Origin: Nephrocerus scutellatus
Taxonomy: Eukaryota; Arthropoda; Insecta; Diptera; Pipunculidae
Direction: 5' to 3'
DNA: 64,000 bases
Assembly: GCA_947095585.1 (NCBI GenBank)
Contig: OX352765.1
Location: 27,682,254-27,746,253 of the forward strand
Shown here in pieces: positions 11,977 through 24,799 of this stretch. The notes under the pieces are model-generated. The model had not been told where the DNA came from, did not search any database, and saw nothing but the letters and a program-made list of their open reading frames with translations. The first letter of the stretch is position 1, and each line of letters opens with the position of its first letter. The position numbers were made by a program, and so were the translations under genes.

Positions 11977-14900
11977 TTACAAATTATCTGTGGTGGTCAT
12001 TGACCCGAGTGTGATAGATGTGGCAATTGATGAAATTGTCTCAAGCGATTCATTAAGATTCTGTTTAAACGCCTTCAGTCCATCAATGTGATGGACCTCG
12101 TTCAGCCCTGAGTCTTTTTGTATGGCAAGCGTGTATACATTCAATTTGTTGCTCTCAGCAAGCAGAGTAGGCATATAAAAACGCAAATGTGCCCGCTTAA
12201 GCGTGCACTCATCATTTCCCAATTCGTCTTGGACAATACCTTCTATTGCGTCGGTCAAGCCTGCTGTGTTACCATCATCAACTTCTTTTGAATATGAACG
12301 ATGAATACGTAAAATCTGCACAGATTGAAAATGCGAGATATAAAGGAATGGTTCGCGATAGAGAAACCCTGTTGGTGTGTATTCCCAGTTGAGATCATAG
12401 GGCCGTGATCGGCAACCAAATTCGTCGACAAAAATGCCACATTCCATAAAGCAAAGAAGAAACTCCTGACGGCTGATCCGAAGTGCAACAACCGGCTGGC
12501 AATTGCGCGTATGACTCAACGTCTGATCTGAGAGGTCGACAAACTCTTCAGCTGCGTAGCTTGTCAAATCGATCTCAAAGAACTTATCCGAAGCAACAAT
12601 TCCGGTGTGTCGTGTAAATAGAATTGAGGATACTGAAGTAGCCGTGTCCAGGGCACGAACAGGTTTAAATTTCTGCAGTTTAATGTCGTACCTGAGGATA
12701 ACTAGGCGCGATGACGTCGCTGCAATGGCCACCGAGTCGAGGGCATTTTCAGCCTCCGTTGAGATCTTGACTAGTTGCCACTTTTCATTGGGCGCTCGAT
12801 TGGCGAATGGCAAGTCAAGCACCGATGTCTCAAGCAATGGTTTCATGCAAGAATTTGCTTGGCTACGCGTCTGCAAATGACGCAAATCGCATTGATACAA
12901 TGATTCCCCCTTGGAACCGACGAGTATCGCCTTCGATAGAGCCACTGAAATTGCGATGTAGTTAACACTATCGATGCCAGCTATATGCACAAGAGTTGCG
13001 GTGTTAATGTGATATGCAAAAAGTCCAGAATTACAACCAAGAAGGATCACTTGTTCGTCCATTTCATAAACGCAATTAACTTCAAGATGATTGCCAGTGT
13101 CTTGCGAGGAGAAAATCAAACTGCCATTGTAGCTTTCGCCCTTTGGTTGTGTTAATTTTCCCTCGTAGGAGAATTTGCCTGAACTGCCAATTGTCGAAAT
13201 GGAAGAAGTGTCGTTGTTGTTGTCGACGACTTGATCTGTTTGGGCTGCATCTTGTTCATGACAATTACACGATGTGTTGATGGCACTGCGACATTTACGA
13301 TGCGCACAATGCTTACATTCTTTACATTTCCAGTAGGGCGATCCAACAAGAATCGCATCCTTACAAACCATACACAATTCGCTTGTACTTGCTACCTCCT
13401 TAAGCGCCAATTCGAATCGATGTGTCTGAGGGGTTCGTGGTTTGCCAGCGTTGAAACTTTTCGTAGTTTCAGTTTTCTTTGTCGTAGCAGTTGTGTTGTC
13501 ATTAGTGTTCACTGTTTTGAATGGAGATCTATGGGTTGCAGCAACATCGGGCGATACATTTTCATTGAGCTTGTCGATCTGCTCCTGCAACGCCTTACAT
13601 CTCTGTTTCTCTCGTTTAAGCTCCTCCTGCAGTGTTCGATAGATAATCGACGACTCCACAACGTTCGGCGAGATGTTCTCCTTCTTTGCTGAAATCGTGT
13701 TAGAGCCAAAAATCATATCAGCCAGGGTTTTTTTCTTTTTCTGTGAGAGATCCTCTACTTTAAGCTGCAGGTAGTCAATGAGTTTCTTATGCTGTGAAAG
13801 CGTGGCTTCCGCCTTGATGTCACGCTGCAAATAGTGATTTTCCTTTTCGGCGAGTGTTCCTCTCAGCTCATCGATTTCACTGTGCAGATCAGCAGCATTT
13901 GCATGCGCTTCCTTAAGCTCAGCTTGCAAGCGATTTCCTTCTTCTTTGGCATGAAACAACTCAGACAGTATACGTGAATTCTCCTCCTTCATAATATTCA
14001 CTTCGCGGTTATAGTTTTCGTTAATTGTTTGCAAATTCGATAATTCTGTTGTGAGTACTTCGCATTTTTCCTGTGTCTGGAAAAGATTGTTTGTCTGTTC
14101 GATCAGCTGATTTTGCTGAGCAATTAATTTCATCTGAATTTGCTCCAAATTAAGTTTCAGATCATTTACTTCTTCACTAAGGTTTTTGATGCGACCTTCC
14201 GCGGCAACTCTGCACGTATTTTCCTCATTAAGATCTTTCTTTAGTTGAGTAATTGCTTCGTCCTTGCCACGAACTGTCTTGTACAGAGCGTCGATTTTCT
14301 CCTGATTCGATTTGTTGCGTGTCTGTTCGCTATCTAGCATTGCTTCAACTTCGGTCAGTTGATTGTCTGTGATGGTGCAAGCGTATTTCAGACGTTCATA
14401 GTTGTCCGCGAGATTTTTCAATTTGATTTGCAATTCAGAGGTTGAATCTGCCGCAGTAGAAGATTTATCACGCTCCTCGTTAACTTCGCGCAAGAGACGT
14501 TTGTTTTCCAAACCCAAAGAGTCTGCCTTTTGTTGCGATTGTTTGAGTTTTTGTCGCAACTCAGAAAGTTGTTCCTCAAGACGGTGAACATTTGAGATTT
14601 GCTTAACAACCTGTAAATATAAAATTGTAGTTATTATACTAAACGGTTGACTGATATACATTTGAAAAAAGTTTCACAGATCAACTGCTTAAGACCGCTA
14701 TTACATTATATTTCTATGGATTACAATAATATTAACTTATTTCAAATATCTTTGTACAGATATCTCATCACTCTCCGGTCTACCTGAGATTCTTCGACTA
14801 AATAATTTATGAAAGTCCGAGTCCATTCTTAGTAAACATGCAGACTGGAATTATTTTAAGGTACTTTTAGAGCAAGAGATAAGTCTTACACTCACCACAA

Positions 14901-17900
14901 CTTTATGAAGCGATTTTGACTTTACAACATATACAAACAACTGCATGGAAAAGCACACCTGCTAGTGAAAGAAAAACTCTAAGATTTACGTGCTCCGACG
15001 AGATTAAAAAATTTATTGTTAAAAAAAAAAAATGGAAATTTCAAAGAAACGGCAACCAACAAGGTATCCAGTCCACAAAACACAAATCAATCAGATCACA
15101 GAAGTATTAAAACGAAACTAAAAGAATGAATAACGATCGTTCCGAGAGTAATAACTTGTCACGGAAAGCTTCTAAATTCGCCGTTCGGATCCGGCCTTAA
15201 ATCGTAGGTCCCTTCCATGTGTGTCCAAAAATAAACATGTGCAACACAAATGGTCGCGAGAAGCTAGGCCTTGGACCGCAATGGTCTGTCGCGCCGAATA
15301 TTATTTAAAAATAATTAGAAACCAATTCAACGTTAAAGAAACAAACGATAAATCCACAAATTTTTCGCTATGGAAAGCCACGAAGTACCATTAAAACATA
15401 TTCCACCCATCAGAAAAATCAATAATACATGGGCCAATAGTAACACAGAGAAGGCATCTATCAGAATTTGCAAAATATATTTCAATCCATTGAAACCCAT
15501 CACGAAGAAACCTGGTAAGAAGTTTGTGTAGATAACGTTTCAACTGCTGAGTTAAAAAAAATACATAAAAATCTAAAATATAAAATCGTACCCGGTTATG
15601 GCCTTGTAACTGTTGAAGTTTTAAAACAACTGCCAATAAAAGCGCTGGATAAATAAAGAACCCTTCCCTCTTGAATTTGTCTTAAACATGTTCCGTGTTA
15701 CTGGTAAGTGGGTTGCAACCTGTGGCTCAAACCACAGGTAAAAACCCTAACGAGTGCTTTCTGCACTGTCACCACTATTACTTCTCAAAAGATTAAAGCT
15801 CATTATTGAATATAGGAACCTAATGCCATCTCACCAACTTGGATTTAGGCAGAAACATTCAAGACTAGACCAAGTACATCAGACAACCGATGTAAAAGAA
15901 AAAAAAAAAACTGGAGGACAAAATAGTTTACCCTGCAGTATTTTTTGATGTCGCGTCGCTCTAGACTTTGACAAAATCTGCATAAACCTGTCCATAAACT
16001 AAAAATGTTACTACCTAATTAGAATGCTGAAATACTAGAATCAAATCTTTCAGACCGATACTTTCGTATAAAACAAGAAGACGCCTACTCGCAATTAAAA
16101 TAAATCAAGGCAGGTGTTCCGTCATATAGTCAACTAGACAGAAAAATTGGGTATAAAATTAAATAATTCAAAATCAATTCATGTTAATTTTTGAAAAAAA
16201 AATTAAACATTCCAATCACAATCTCCGGGTAACCCCATATTCAAATTTCACAAAATATTTAGCCAGATGCAAAACTTCACTGCAATGAACACCTTCAAGA
16301 AAAAAAGAGTTTAACTAAACATTAGACTCAAAAGATATGAATTAGCTAATGGGTAGTAAATCGATACTATCCATCCAAAACAAGCTTTTTATTTACAATC
16401 AAATACTAAAACCAGTATGTACATATGGAATCCAACTATGGGGTTGTGCTAAGTATGCTATCATTAGCATTATTCAAAGATTTCAAAACAAAATATTTAG
16501 ATGAATTGAGGATAGAACTTGCTATGTGAGAAACGTTGACCTCCTTGGAGACATTAGGTTAGAAACCGTATCCAACACAATCGCAAAGTATGCAGTGGCT
16601 CATGAGAAAATACTGATGCAGCACACCAAAAAAGAGGCATCTACGTTCATTATTTAGACTGGAGTAACTGGAAGACTTAAGCGCACTAAGCCCCATGAAT
16701 TACTAGTCATTAACCATAATCATAGCTATGTGGAAAGACAGAGCTTGGCAGAGCATTCCACATACGTTTTGCATGGCTGAAAAACAAATCTTTGAAATTA
16801 ACCGTCAGAAGATGGGCTTTAGGGTAACATTTGGAGAGTATTGCAATTGTATTCAAGGAGAGGTGGCATGTACATGGCTATTTCTATTGAGCACCGCTGG
16901 TGGAAAAAGCGATAAAACAGAGACAAGCAGGAAACGTTTTTGCGGTGTTCAAGCAAATCTATTGATTTCGCTATGTTAACGTTACTGATAAGTAACTGAT
17001 AAGTGATAAAGCAGGGGTGTATTTTATCAAGAAGATGAACGTAGTTTTAGGCGCACCAGACCAGACCAGAGGGACTGAAATATTTCTTGAAACGGGGTAG
17101 AAAACCTAAACATTTCGCAGCATTTTTGGCGACGGTGAATATGTGGTCATTCCAATGAAGCTTATCGTTAACGCACATACCGAGAATGATGAGTTTTTTA
17201 GTTTCCTCGATGCAAGTGTGGATAATGGCATTGGATTTAATAGCTCTTTCGATTTGCAGGGTAGAGTTAAAATTACTCTCACGTGGTTTGGTTTGGCGTT
17301 CTATTTTGCAAACTGTACCCGGGGTACGGTGAGACTAATTTCTCAGTTTGTTGTTCTTGTCAAATTTGATTTCGTTTTAGCGTTCTTTTTGCAAAGCATT
17401 CACCACGAAAACCACGAAAACTCTGTCATAGTGGTAGCTTACCCGTGGGTATGGTTTTACGTAATCGAAAGAGGCATAAGATTCGCTTGGACGATAGGAG
17501 ACAGCTTAGTGTTTTAAGAGCGTTAAATTTTACTCTATTATTTTCTTCCTAATTTTATTATGCTGACCAGGTCAGAATTTAACGAGCTTTACATACGGAA
17601 GTTGCTTGAGTTCCACAGTGGAGCGACGTTCCTCAAACTTAAATGCGAAGCTAAGAGCACTGTCGTCAGCGAAAAAATGAATTGGATTAGAGGTATTGGA
17701 CGAGAGAGTGTCGGGGACAAAACAGAGCCCTGGGGAACGTCAGCATTTATGTTATGTATTTTAGATATGAAACCCTCCAAGATGATGGAAAGAGTTTGAT
17801 GCCAATCTCTGTCAAATGCCTTGGAAATAATGATTGCAACAGCTTTGCTTTCACCAAATTGATGCAAAGACCTGTTCCACTGTTCGGTGAGATATGCCAT

Positions 17901-20900
17901 CAAATCACCAGTAGAACGTTGCCTCGAAATACGTACTGCCGGTGAGAAAGACTTTGTTGGTTTAAGATATTTTATGACCTGAAAATAGATCAGCGTTTCC
18001 ATGACATTCGAAAGAATGGATGTAAGTGGTATGGATCGGTACGAGAAGGTTGGAGGCGGCAGCAATGCACAATATGGAAGTGTGGAGCTAGCTGCAAAAG
18101 CGCACAAACAGATTGCCATTGTTCTTAGAGCTGACAACTGGAATGTCATTATAAATGAGCGTTGGAAACGACGACGAAGTTGTATTTTTGATTATTTTCA
18201 CGAATGAAGACCAAAAAGGTAGTAACCTTTGGGAAATTATAGTATTTTTGACTCAATTTTTGGTCGTAGGCCAATTTGAATCCCAAAAAATTGGCAATAA
18301 TTTGAAATTTATTCGCTTTTCCGCAGTAGAGTTTACTTTTTAATACCGAAAGCATACATCTCTAATCCTAGAAGCCACAGCTTGAATCATACCATGCATT
18401 TTCCTTTTGTTTGACTAAGAGCGCAGAACAATTAACATTCTACGACTTTAGCTTTTACTGGGACAACATTCTGGGCAATAAAAACGTTCAAAGCTGGTGA
18501 GTGGGCGTGTTAATGATTGCTTAGAGCCAAAAACTATCGAATATTCCTAAAAACAAGTAATTGGATAAAAAGTCTGTCTGTTACAGAAAGCGCAAATACT
18601 ACAGAAAACGTTTAGCAGCTATTTTTCATGATGCATTATTCTGCACGTTAAAAACAAAATGTTTTTGATTGACAAGCGAGCAGGTGAATGAAGCAAGACA
18701 CTCACTCCAGTATTCAGTCGCTAGCCTCTAGCCCATACTAAAACTTCAGTCATACAGATTTTGTTTGTTAAAATTTCCTGTTTTGGCAAAACCAAACAGA
18801 CCCAATATAACAATTCAACAAACACACACCTCTGATTTGTCCCTCATCCTTTCCTGTTCTGTCTTTTCCCACATTTTATGCTCCTTCTGTACATTGTGTT
18901 TAAGAGAGGCGATTTCCTCTTTAAGTTCATTGATACGCGATTCCTTTTGTCGTATATCACCCTGTGATTCTTTTATCAGACGCTGTGCTTCATCACGTTC
19001 TGCTTGAATTTTCTTAATTTTTTCCTCTGTGAGTTCCATTCTTCTTTGCGTGAGTTTCTTCTCATGTTGTACATCTTCCAATTGCTTTTCGACCTTCCAG
19101 AGTGACAAGTTGGCCGTCCGTGCAGCTTGTCGTTCGACAATCATTTGTTCACGCGCAGCAGCTAATTTATCTTCGAGTTTTTCATTTTGCCTCTCCAGCA
19201 GAACGCCAACACTGTTATCATGGTTGGTGCTAGTGTTTGTGGTGGTAACGGTGGCCACCGATGGTTGTTCGCTTAACTTAGCTACCATTTCCTCCAGATT
19301 AGCGACTGTTTGTTGCAGTTTATCGGCGCGTTGACGTTGGGTATCTTCACTATCTTTTGCTGCTTGCAAATCTACACGGAGTTGCTCTTCGATAGCGTGC
19401 AATTCTGTTAGAGATCCATGCGCTGTTTGGTATGGCGATAAGGCGGATGGAGCTAATGATTGTGCCAGATTTTTACTGCACTCGACAACTTGCAACTCGC
19501 GTTCTAATCGTGCAATTTCGTGACGTAATTCTACGAGTGTTTTCTCTATGTTGCCCTTTTCTTTTTCCAAATTAGCATTCGCTGAACGCAACTCATTATT
19601 AACTTCGATCTCCCGATTGAGACGACGCAGAATTTCGTCATTATTTTTCTCCTTGGCGATGTTCGCCTCTTGATTGCTTTTCGAGGAGTAAATACTGTCA
19701 TCCAACTCCGTGCGAACATCGCGCAATTCCATTGTAAGACGAGATTTTGAATCTTTTTCAACGCGTAACTTGTTGCGCAAATCGGTAAGTTTTTGTTCGT
19801 ACATTTCTGTGAGATGTGTCTTATTTTTTTCAAATTCTTCCTTATCGGCATGAGCTTGATCTTTGATTTGACGCAGCATTTCCTTGTAGTTCTGCAATTT
19901 TTCATTCAGATGCATGCATTCATCTGATTTCACAGTTAATTCATTCTCACGTGCATCTAAACGCTGAATGACACTAACGAGTTCGTTCTTTTTTTCCGCG
20001 ATTTGTTTCTCATACTTTTGCTCTGTGGAAATTTTCGCTTCTTCGTACTTCTGACGATTCATGCGCAACAATTCGGTAATGGTAGCCTCCTTTTTTTGCC
20101 ACATTTCTTCTTCGATATTGACGGAACTTTGAAGTGTCTTAATCTGTGTCTTGGAAGCGGCCAATTCGATTGTTTTCTCCTTAAGGCGATTTTTCATTTT
20201 TGTTATTTCCTCCTTGGCATCGTGCAGAATTTTCGATTGGCTATCTCTTTGCTTTGCGGCTTGCTCGGCATGTAAAAGGTCTTGCTTAAGTGTGGATATT
20301 TCATCCGTGTGCTCTTTGAGTTTATGCTGAAGCTCTTTGATTTTTGCGTTCAATTTTGGAATGCGTGCATCGGTTGTTGCTTCATCGTTACTGCTAGTCG
20401 ATGGTTTTTCCATGTGAATAAAGCTGTACCCCAGAAACGGAAGATCTTTCCCAGAAAAATCATTTGATTTCATATTTGTCGTAAGAGACTTCTTAATAAA
20501 AGTGCTTGTGCGCCCTTTATTTCGATCGACATTTTCAAAATTTGATGTGTCGTCTTCGCCATTTACATTGGGAATGAAAGGAGGAACTTGCAAGCGCAAC
20601 GACTCCCACTTGATATTCGCAAAGAAAGAATGTTGAATAATTTGTGCATACGCCAGTCGATTGGTGGGATTTGTGACCAGCGATTCAATGAGACTTTTAA
20701 ATGACGACGATATTTTTAAATCAGTAGGAAATGAAATAATATCCTTTGTGTGGCTATCTTCGCAATGACTGAGAATCTTCGAATATGTTTCATGGACATT
20801 ATCCTCGTGGAAGGGTGTAATCTCGCAAATTAGTTCGTAGCCAATAATTCCCATCGACCAGAAGTCACAGCTGACCTGAAATTTGTGTTTGCAAAATTTT

Positions 20901-21922
20901 TAAATAAAATCAGGAAGACGCGTCTAATTATTCAAACTTACATCATGCAGTGATTTCGACAACTTATAGGTTGATATAGTTTGCAGAAGTTCGGGAGCAA
21001 TATAATCCGGTGTTCCTACAGGCGACAGACTTAAAACATGTCCATCCCTGTCGAGCGCCGCAGCATTACCAAAATCTGCTAGCTTTATGTGACCAAATCG
21101 ATCAATAAGAATGTTCTCTGGCTTAATATCACGATGAACATAGCCCATCTCATGAAGAGCATTAATAGCGAGGGTCAGTTCGGCAAGATAAAATCTAGCT
21201 AGGCCCTCATCAAAGGGACCATTTCGACTCATCAGGCTTAATAAATCACCTCCGGGAAGGTATTCCATGATCAGATATAAGTTTTCGTTATCCTTAGCAA
21301 AGAAAAATAAAATTGACTTTGATTGACTGATCTTTGATTAATCATTTCAAAAGCGTAGCTACCTGAAAGGCATACTGTAACTTAGTGATCCATTCGGAAC
21401 TCCTACGCGACATAATGTCACGCTCCTCCTTAACTTGTGATGTTGTGACGACTGACTTTTTGATCCTTTTCATAGCATACACATCTCCGGTGTACTTCTC
21501 AATAACCAAATGAACATTTCCAAAGTAACCCTTTCCAATAAGCGCCCTTACACTAAAGTCGCCTGAGTTAACACGAAGCGTTTGAGTTTCCTCTATAATT
21601 GGTCGATCTGTGATATGGAAAATCAATCGGCTTTTTATATATTCTAGCATTGTCCAAATTTGCACTTACATTTCGTAACAAACTCTGCAATGTTCTTGTC
21701 GCGTCTTTTGAGAGAATCTTTGTCACACTCGCCATACAGCAGACAAAATGCATCGAGAAGCCCTTCACGTGAAATTGCATCTGCTACAGCTACCGTCGTT
21801 GCTGGCGCTCCACCAGTAGATCCTGTAGAACGACTGTTGCACTTTCCGGTTCTGTTGTTGCCAAGGATTAAATTATTGATACGCGTCGTCCGAGAACTAA
21901 TTGGCTCATTTATAGGCTGCAT
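11977..21922 (-). CDS. sti: Citron Rho-interacting kinase (Sticky)
   Basis: This AGC-family kinase scaffolds the midbody and contractile ring in cytokinesis. The CDS exons are 21670-21922, 21363-21607, 20942-21292, 18830-20875 and 11977-14610, all with GT-AG borders. They total 5529 nt, or 1842 residues, close to the fly family size as I recall it. The kinase domain keeps its key residues: GKGYFGNVH loop, K131 in YAMKRIKK, D221 in [11 protein letters not shown]239 in DFG and [10 protein letters not shown] long coiled coil covers about residues 420-1290. A C1-type zinc domain follows at about 1360-1410 ([20 protein letters not shown]), then a C-terminal CNH domain from about 1477 to 1790. The PH domain known from the vertebrate protein is not obvious between C1 and CNH. 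Intron 4 is 4.2 kb and full of transposon debris. The start at 21922 is the only Met that opens exon 1, and MQPINEPIS fits the family as I recall it. Confidence 0.96.
15130..15305 (+). repeat. SINE, 5'-truncated copy inside sticky intron 4
   Basis: This matches the body of the SINE at 33454-33740 from GTTCCGAGAGTAATAACTTG through CGCAATGGTCTGTCGCGCCG to GAATATTATT. The tRNA-like head (A and B boxes) is missing. No target duplication was visible. Confidence 0.85.
15650..16980 (+). mobile_element. LINE relic, jockey-clade RT, inside sticky intron 4
   Basis: Plus-strand fragments read [20 protein letters not shown] near 15820 (RT fingers), [20 protein letters not shown] near 16030, then [13 protein letters not shown] near 16440. 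An [14 protein letters not shown] segment and a short [13 protein letters not shown] tail follow. The motifs lie in several frames with many stops. This is an old copy in the opposite transcriptional sense to the host gene. Confidence 0.75.
17050..18150 (-). mobile_element. LINE family B relic, RT with internal deletion, inside sticky intron 4
   Basis: The minus-strand frame from 18149 gives [39 protein letters not shown], then [13 protein letters not shown]. Compared with the related copy at 53420-54730, about 35 residues between AFDR and LEGF are missing. The downstream part ([24 protein letters not shown]) continues to about 17050. The catalytic FADD is lost to frameshift. Confidence 0.75.
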
Positions 21923-22392
21923 TTCTGATACACAATGTTATTATCTAAATTATAGTAAAAAATACTTCCGATATAAACACATAAAACCAAAATAATTATA
22001 AAACTTTGCTAGGAGTTAAGGAGTGCGACGCGCCATTTATTGTTTATTCCGCTTCAATATTTCGCACTCAAAAGCAGACGACAAAACCAAAAACGCAGGC
22101 GGCGTCAAAGCCAAGAATATGAAGATGCAAGAAAGTAAAATAAAAACAGCCGCCGTCGCAGTCGCAGCAGAAAACAACGTCTGAAATTTCAAAATTCACT
22201 ACTGTGACTTTCTTTTCATGCTATAATGTTAGTGTTTTCTTTGTCTTACTTGATTGCATCCAAAATACCAACAGTTCTAACAAAAAACAGAGTAGATTGA
22301 GTACCACAATTTACAATCCACAAGCAACAGCTTAGGTATGGGTGACACTAGCTGCTTTTTTATACCAGGAGAGATAGCATTTACATTCCCAA
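21923..22392. other. Upstream and promoter region of sticky
   Basis: This is the presumed 5' UTR and promoter side of sticky. A CG-richer patch with CGCCGTCGCAGTCGCAGCAG sits near 22152. I could not assign a TATA box or initiator. Nothing else was seen. Confidence 0.35.
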
Positions 22393-22503
22393 TAAAAGCT
22401 GTATTTTATTTGGAATCTGAATCCGAATTCGAATGTCAAAACCAGCCAAACAGCAATTCTTGTTGTAATTCCCAATTCGAATTCAAATAAAATACAGCTA
22501 AAA
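22393..22503. mobile_element. Small inverted-repeat element (AGCTGTATTTTATTTG ends)
   Basis: The left end AGCTGTATTTTATTTG near 22398 mirrors CAAATAAAATACAGCT at about 22486-22501, with AATTCGAAT repeated just inside both ends. A sister sequence with the same right arm (CCCAATTCGAATTCAAATAA) is at 34199-34304. No target duplication was clear. Confidence 0.6.
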
Positions 22504-22929
22504 TGAAAGAATTGGTAACTTCTGTACTACGTTTTCCCACGACATATTATATTTTCTCCATTTTCAAATAATTAAATTCTCATAATTTTTCTAGAATAAT
22601 ATTAAAAATAGTACAAACGCTTCATACTAATTTATTTCAACAAAAATAACAGAAAAATTAAACATGTATGACAGTATATTCAAGATAAAGTAATGAAAAT
22701 GAAATGACGGTTTTCGAAACCGAGACTTATTTAAGACTTATTGACTTATTTACCGCCATCTTAAATAAGTCAGTTAAATCGTTCGAAATGTATGACTGAC
22801 TTATTTTGACAGCTGCTTTTAAACAACAAATAATTGTCTCGCGTTTATACAAATCGAAAATAATGATGTGATTTAGATTTTCGTGCACGACAGAAATAGA
22901 AAATAAGTCACCTCGCGAGGAGACTTATG
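22504..22929. other. Gene-free AT-rich stretch
   Basis: There is a short local repetition of GACTTATTTA around 22726-22752. Nothing else recognisable was found. Confidence 0.4.
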
Positions 22930-23175
22930 TCGTTTTTTTTTTAATCTGGCGCTGATTGATTTTTTGGCAGTCAAGCTGTTCGTTTTTTCCAAAAAAAAAA
23001 ACAATCTACGGTAGATCGGATTTTCTCTAACAGATCTTGATATTTTGGTACATTTACCCCTCTTTTCATTAACTGCAACAACAACACACGCAACAAAACA
23101 ATGTAAACCAAAGATTCTCGGCTTTCGTGTTTTCGAGAAAAAATCTAAGCTCGAGCGCAGATTTCTAAAACAAAC
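22930..23175 (+). mobile_element. Family A miniature element, near-complete copy
   Basis: It carries, in order, AATCTGGCGCTGATTGATTT, TTTTGGCAGTCAAGCTGTTC, AACAATCTACGGTAGATCGG, TATTTTGGTACATTTACCCC, AACTGCAACAACAACACACG and AAAGATTCTCGGCTTTCGTG. The block order is that of the other copies. The outer left edge (ACTTATGTCGTTTTT) resembles the ends at 27.31 and 62.80 kb. Confidence 0.75.
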
Positions 23176-23641
23176 AAAAAATACGATATTATTTGAATAA
23201 GTAAGGTTCCACAAATAAGTCTTCGTTTCGAAAATAGTCTAAATGTATCATCAGATCGCGTTTAAACTTTGCATATGTGTTTTATACTTTAACGAGTATG
23301 GTTTCGTCATATATTGGAAGTCGTCAGACTTCTGGTCAAGGGATCACGTTACGAATTATTTTTCAAGTGAAACTACTTTGCGAGCGACGGGAGTAACATT
23401 TCAAGGTTGCAGCGTTTTATGACGTCATAATGCCTAACCATTTCAAACATAAATAAGGGAAAAAGGTACTTGGCCAGAGAGAGAAAAGAGAATACTCTGC
23501 ATAGTTGGGCTAGAGTGGGCATTTGGGGGACTTTGTGGGGTCTTTTGGGGATATTTTTAGGGTCTTTTTAAGATAAGATAAGCTATTTATCTTCTATATA
23601 TATACAATAGAGAATTTATTTGTATATTTGTATATACATAT

Positions 23642-23822
23642 TGTTAAGAAAAGTAGTTAGTAGCGCATATAATAGAATTCGGATCCTAAGTTATTCGCAA
23701 TGTACATACTGCATAAATATATAAGCGCTTTTATGTAGCTTTTAGGCTGTAAGATTATTTAAAATATAACCGCCAGTAAGTTTGAATCATTATGTACTGG
23801 TCAAAAGTGTAGTCAAACCGGT
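23642..23822 (+). mobile_element. LTR fragment related to the solo LTR at 52.8 kb
   Basis: It starts TGTTAAGAAAAGTAGTTAGT and continues AGCGCATATAATAGAATT exactly as the LTR at 52782 does. It later shares GTTTGAATCATT(A/G)TGTACTGG and CAAACCGGTTTG. It is internally shortened and stops at about 23822 where the tandem repeat begins. Confidence 0.75.
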
Positions 23823-23829
23823 TTGTGTG

Positions 23830-24260
23830 GTTCGTGGTTTGTGCTAGGGGGATGGGGTCGCTAAGTTAAGAGGGGAGGTGACCGATATTAGTGTTGATTC
23901 TATAGTTTTCGGAGTCGCTGAGCTGAATGGTGATGGTAAGACAGCTCTAGGGGGTGAGGCGATAACTGAGGGTTGTTGGTGGGGGGGGGGGGGGGTGACC
24001 GATGTTAGTGTCGATTCTATAGTTTTCTGGGTCACTGAGTTTCATGGTGACAGTAAGATAGCTGTAGGGGGTGGTCGATAACTGACGGGGGGGGGGGGGG
24101 GGGGTGACCGATATAAGTGTCGATTCTATAGTTTTCGGGGTCGCTGAGTTGAATGGTGCTGCTAAGACAGCTCTAGGGGTGGGGTCGATAGCTGGGGGGT
24201 GACCAATATTAGTGTCGATTCTATAGTTTTCTGGGCCATTGAGTTGAATGGTGATGCTAT
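23830..24260. repeat. Tandem repeat, about 100-120 bp unit, four copies, with long G runs
   Basis: The unit contains GTGACCGATATTAGTGT, then GATTCTATAGTTTTC, then GAGTTGAATGGTGATG, then AAGACAGCTCTAGGGGG. It begins near 23876, 23994, 24104 and 24200. Uninterrupted G runs of more than 10 bases occur near 23980-23997 and 24086-24103. The core TTCTATAGTTTTC recurs singly at other loci (8.1, 58.1 and 62.6 kb), so the array probably amplified from a dispersed element. Confidence 0.8.
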
Positions 24261-24799
24261 GGCAGAATGACCGCAGAACTAATTGCTATGTTAATAGGCG
24301 TAGTCACTGAATATAAGTGTATCGATACCCTGGTAGATGCTGATGAGGAAGTCATTTATCTAATAAAGTTCTGAAACTCACTTGATTCGCCTGGATTGCC
24401 AACACATCATCTTGTACTTATAGTGGGATATCCAATTATTTTGTCTGGTACGTTGGCCTTGGCAATGCAAATGACCTGTTTTTTATACATTTATTTTCCT
24501 TTCACACGACCATAGATGAAAGTGACTGTGTCCTACGATATAAGCTACCCTCGAAAGTAGGCACTATCCACATTAGTGTGTTAACATGAAAATACTACTG
24601 TTATTTACTGCAGTCACAGCGAACACACATTTCCACAACAGTTTAGCTGAAAAATTGTTTTGGTCGTGTAAAAAATAGCGTACATTACTCGCTTATTGTC
24701 CAATTTCCTTGCCCATTATGAATATACTATAAAGGTATTCGTTTTGGTAAAGTACGTACATACATATATGGTGCTATTATGTTAAAATGCAGAACTTAG
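24261..24799. other. Gene-free stretch
   Basis: Nothing recognisable was found in this stretch. Confidence 0.4.

Larger units (their letters stand above)
14611..18829 (-). other. Fourth intron of sticky, expanded by transposons
   Basis: The donor is GAG|GTGTGTGTTT at 18829 and the acceptor is TATATTTACAG ending at 14611. The flanking codons join in frame (DKSE then VVKQISNVH). The intron holds a SINE fragment (15130-15305), a jockey-like LINE relic (15650-16980) and a LINE family B relic on the minus strand (17050-18150). The other parts, 14611-15129 and 18151-18829, hold nothing that I recognise. Confidence 0.88.

Noticed and set aside
13231..13692. A 153-codon plus-strand frame
   Set aside because: It lies opposite the C1 and coiled-coil region of sticky, which has unambiguous homology. 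The antisense frame has no domain.
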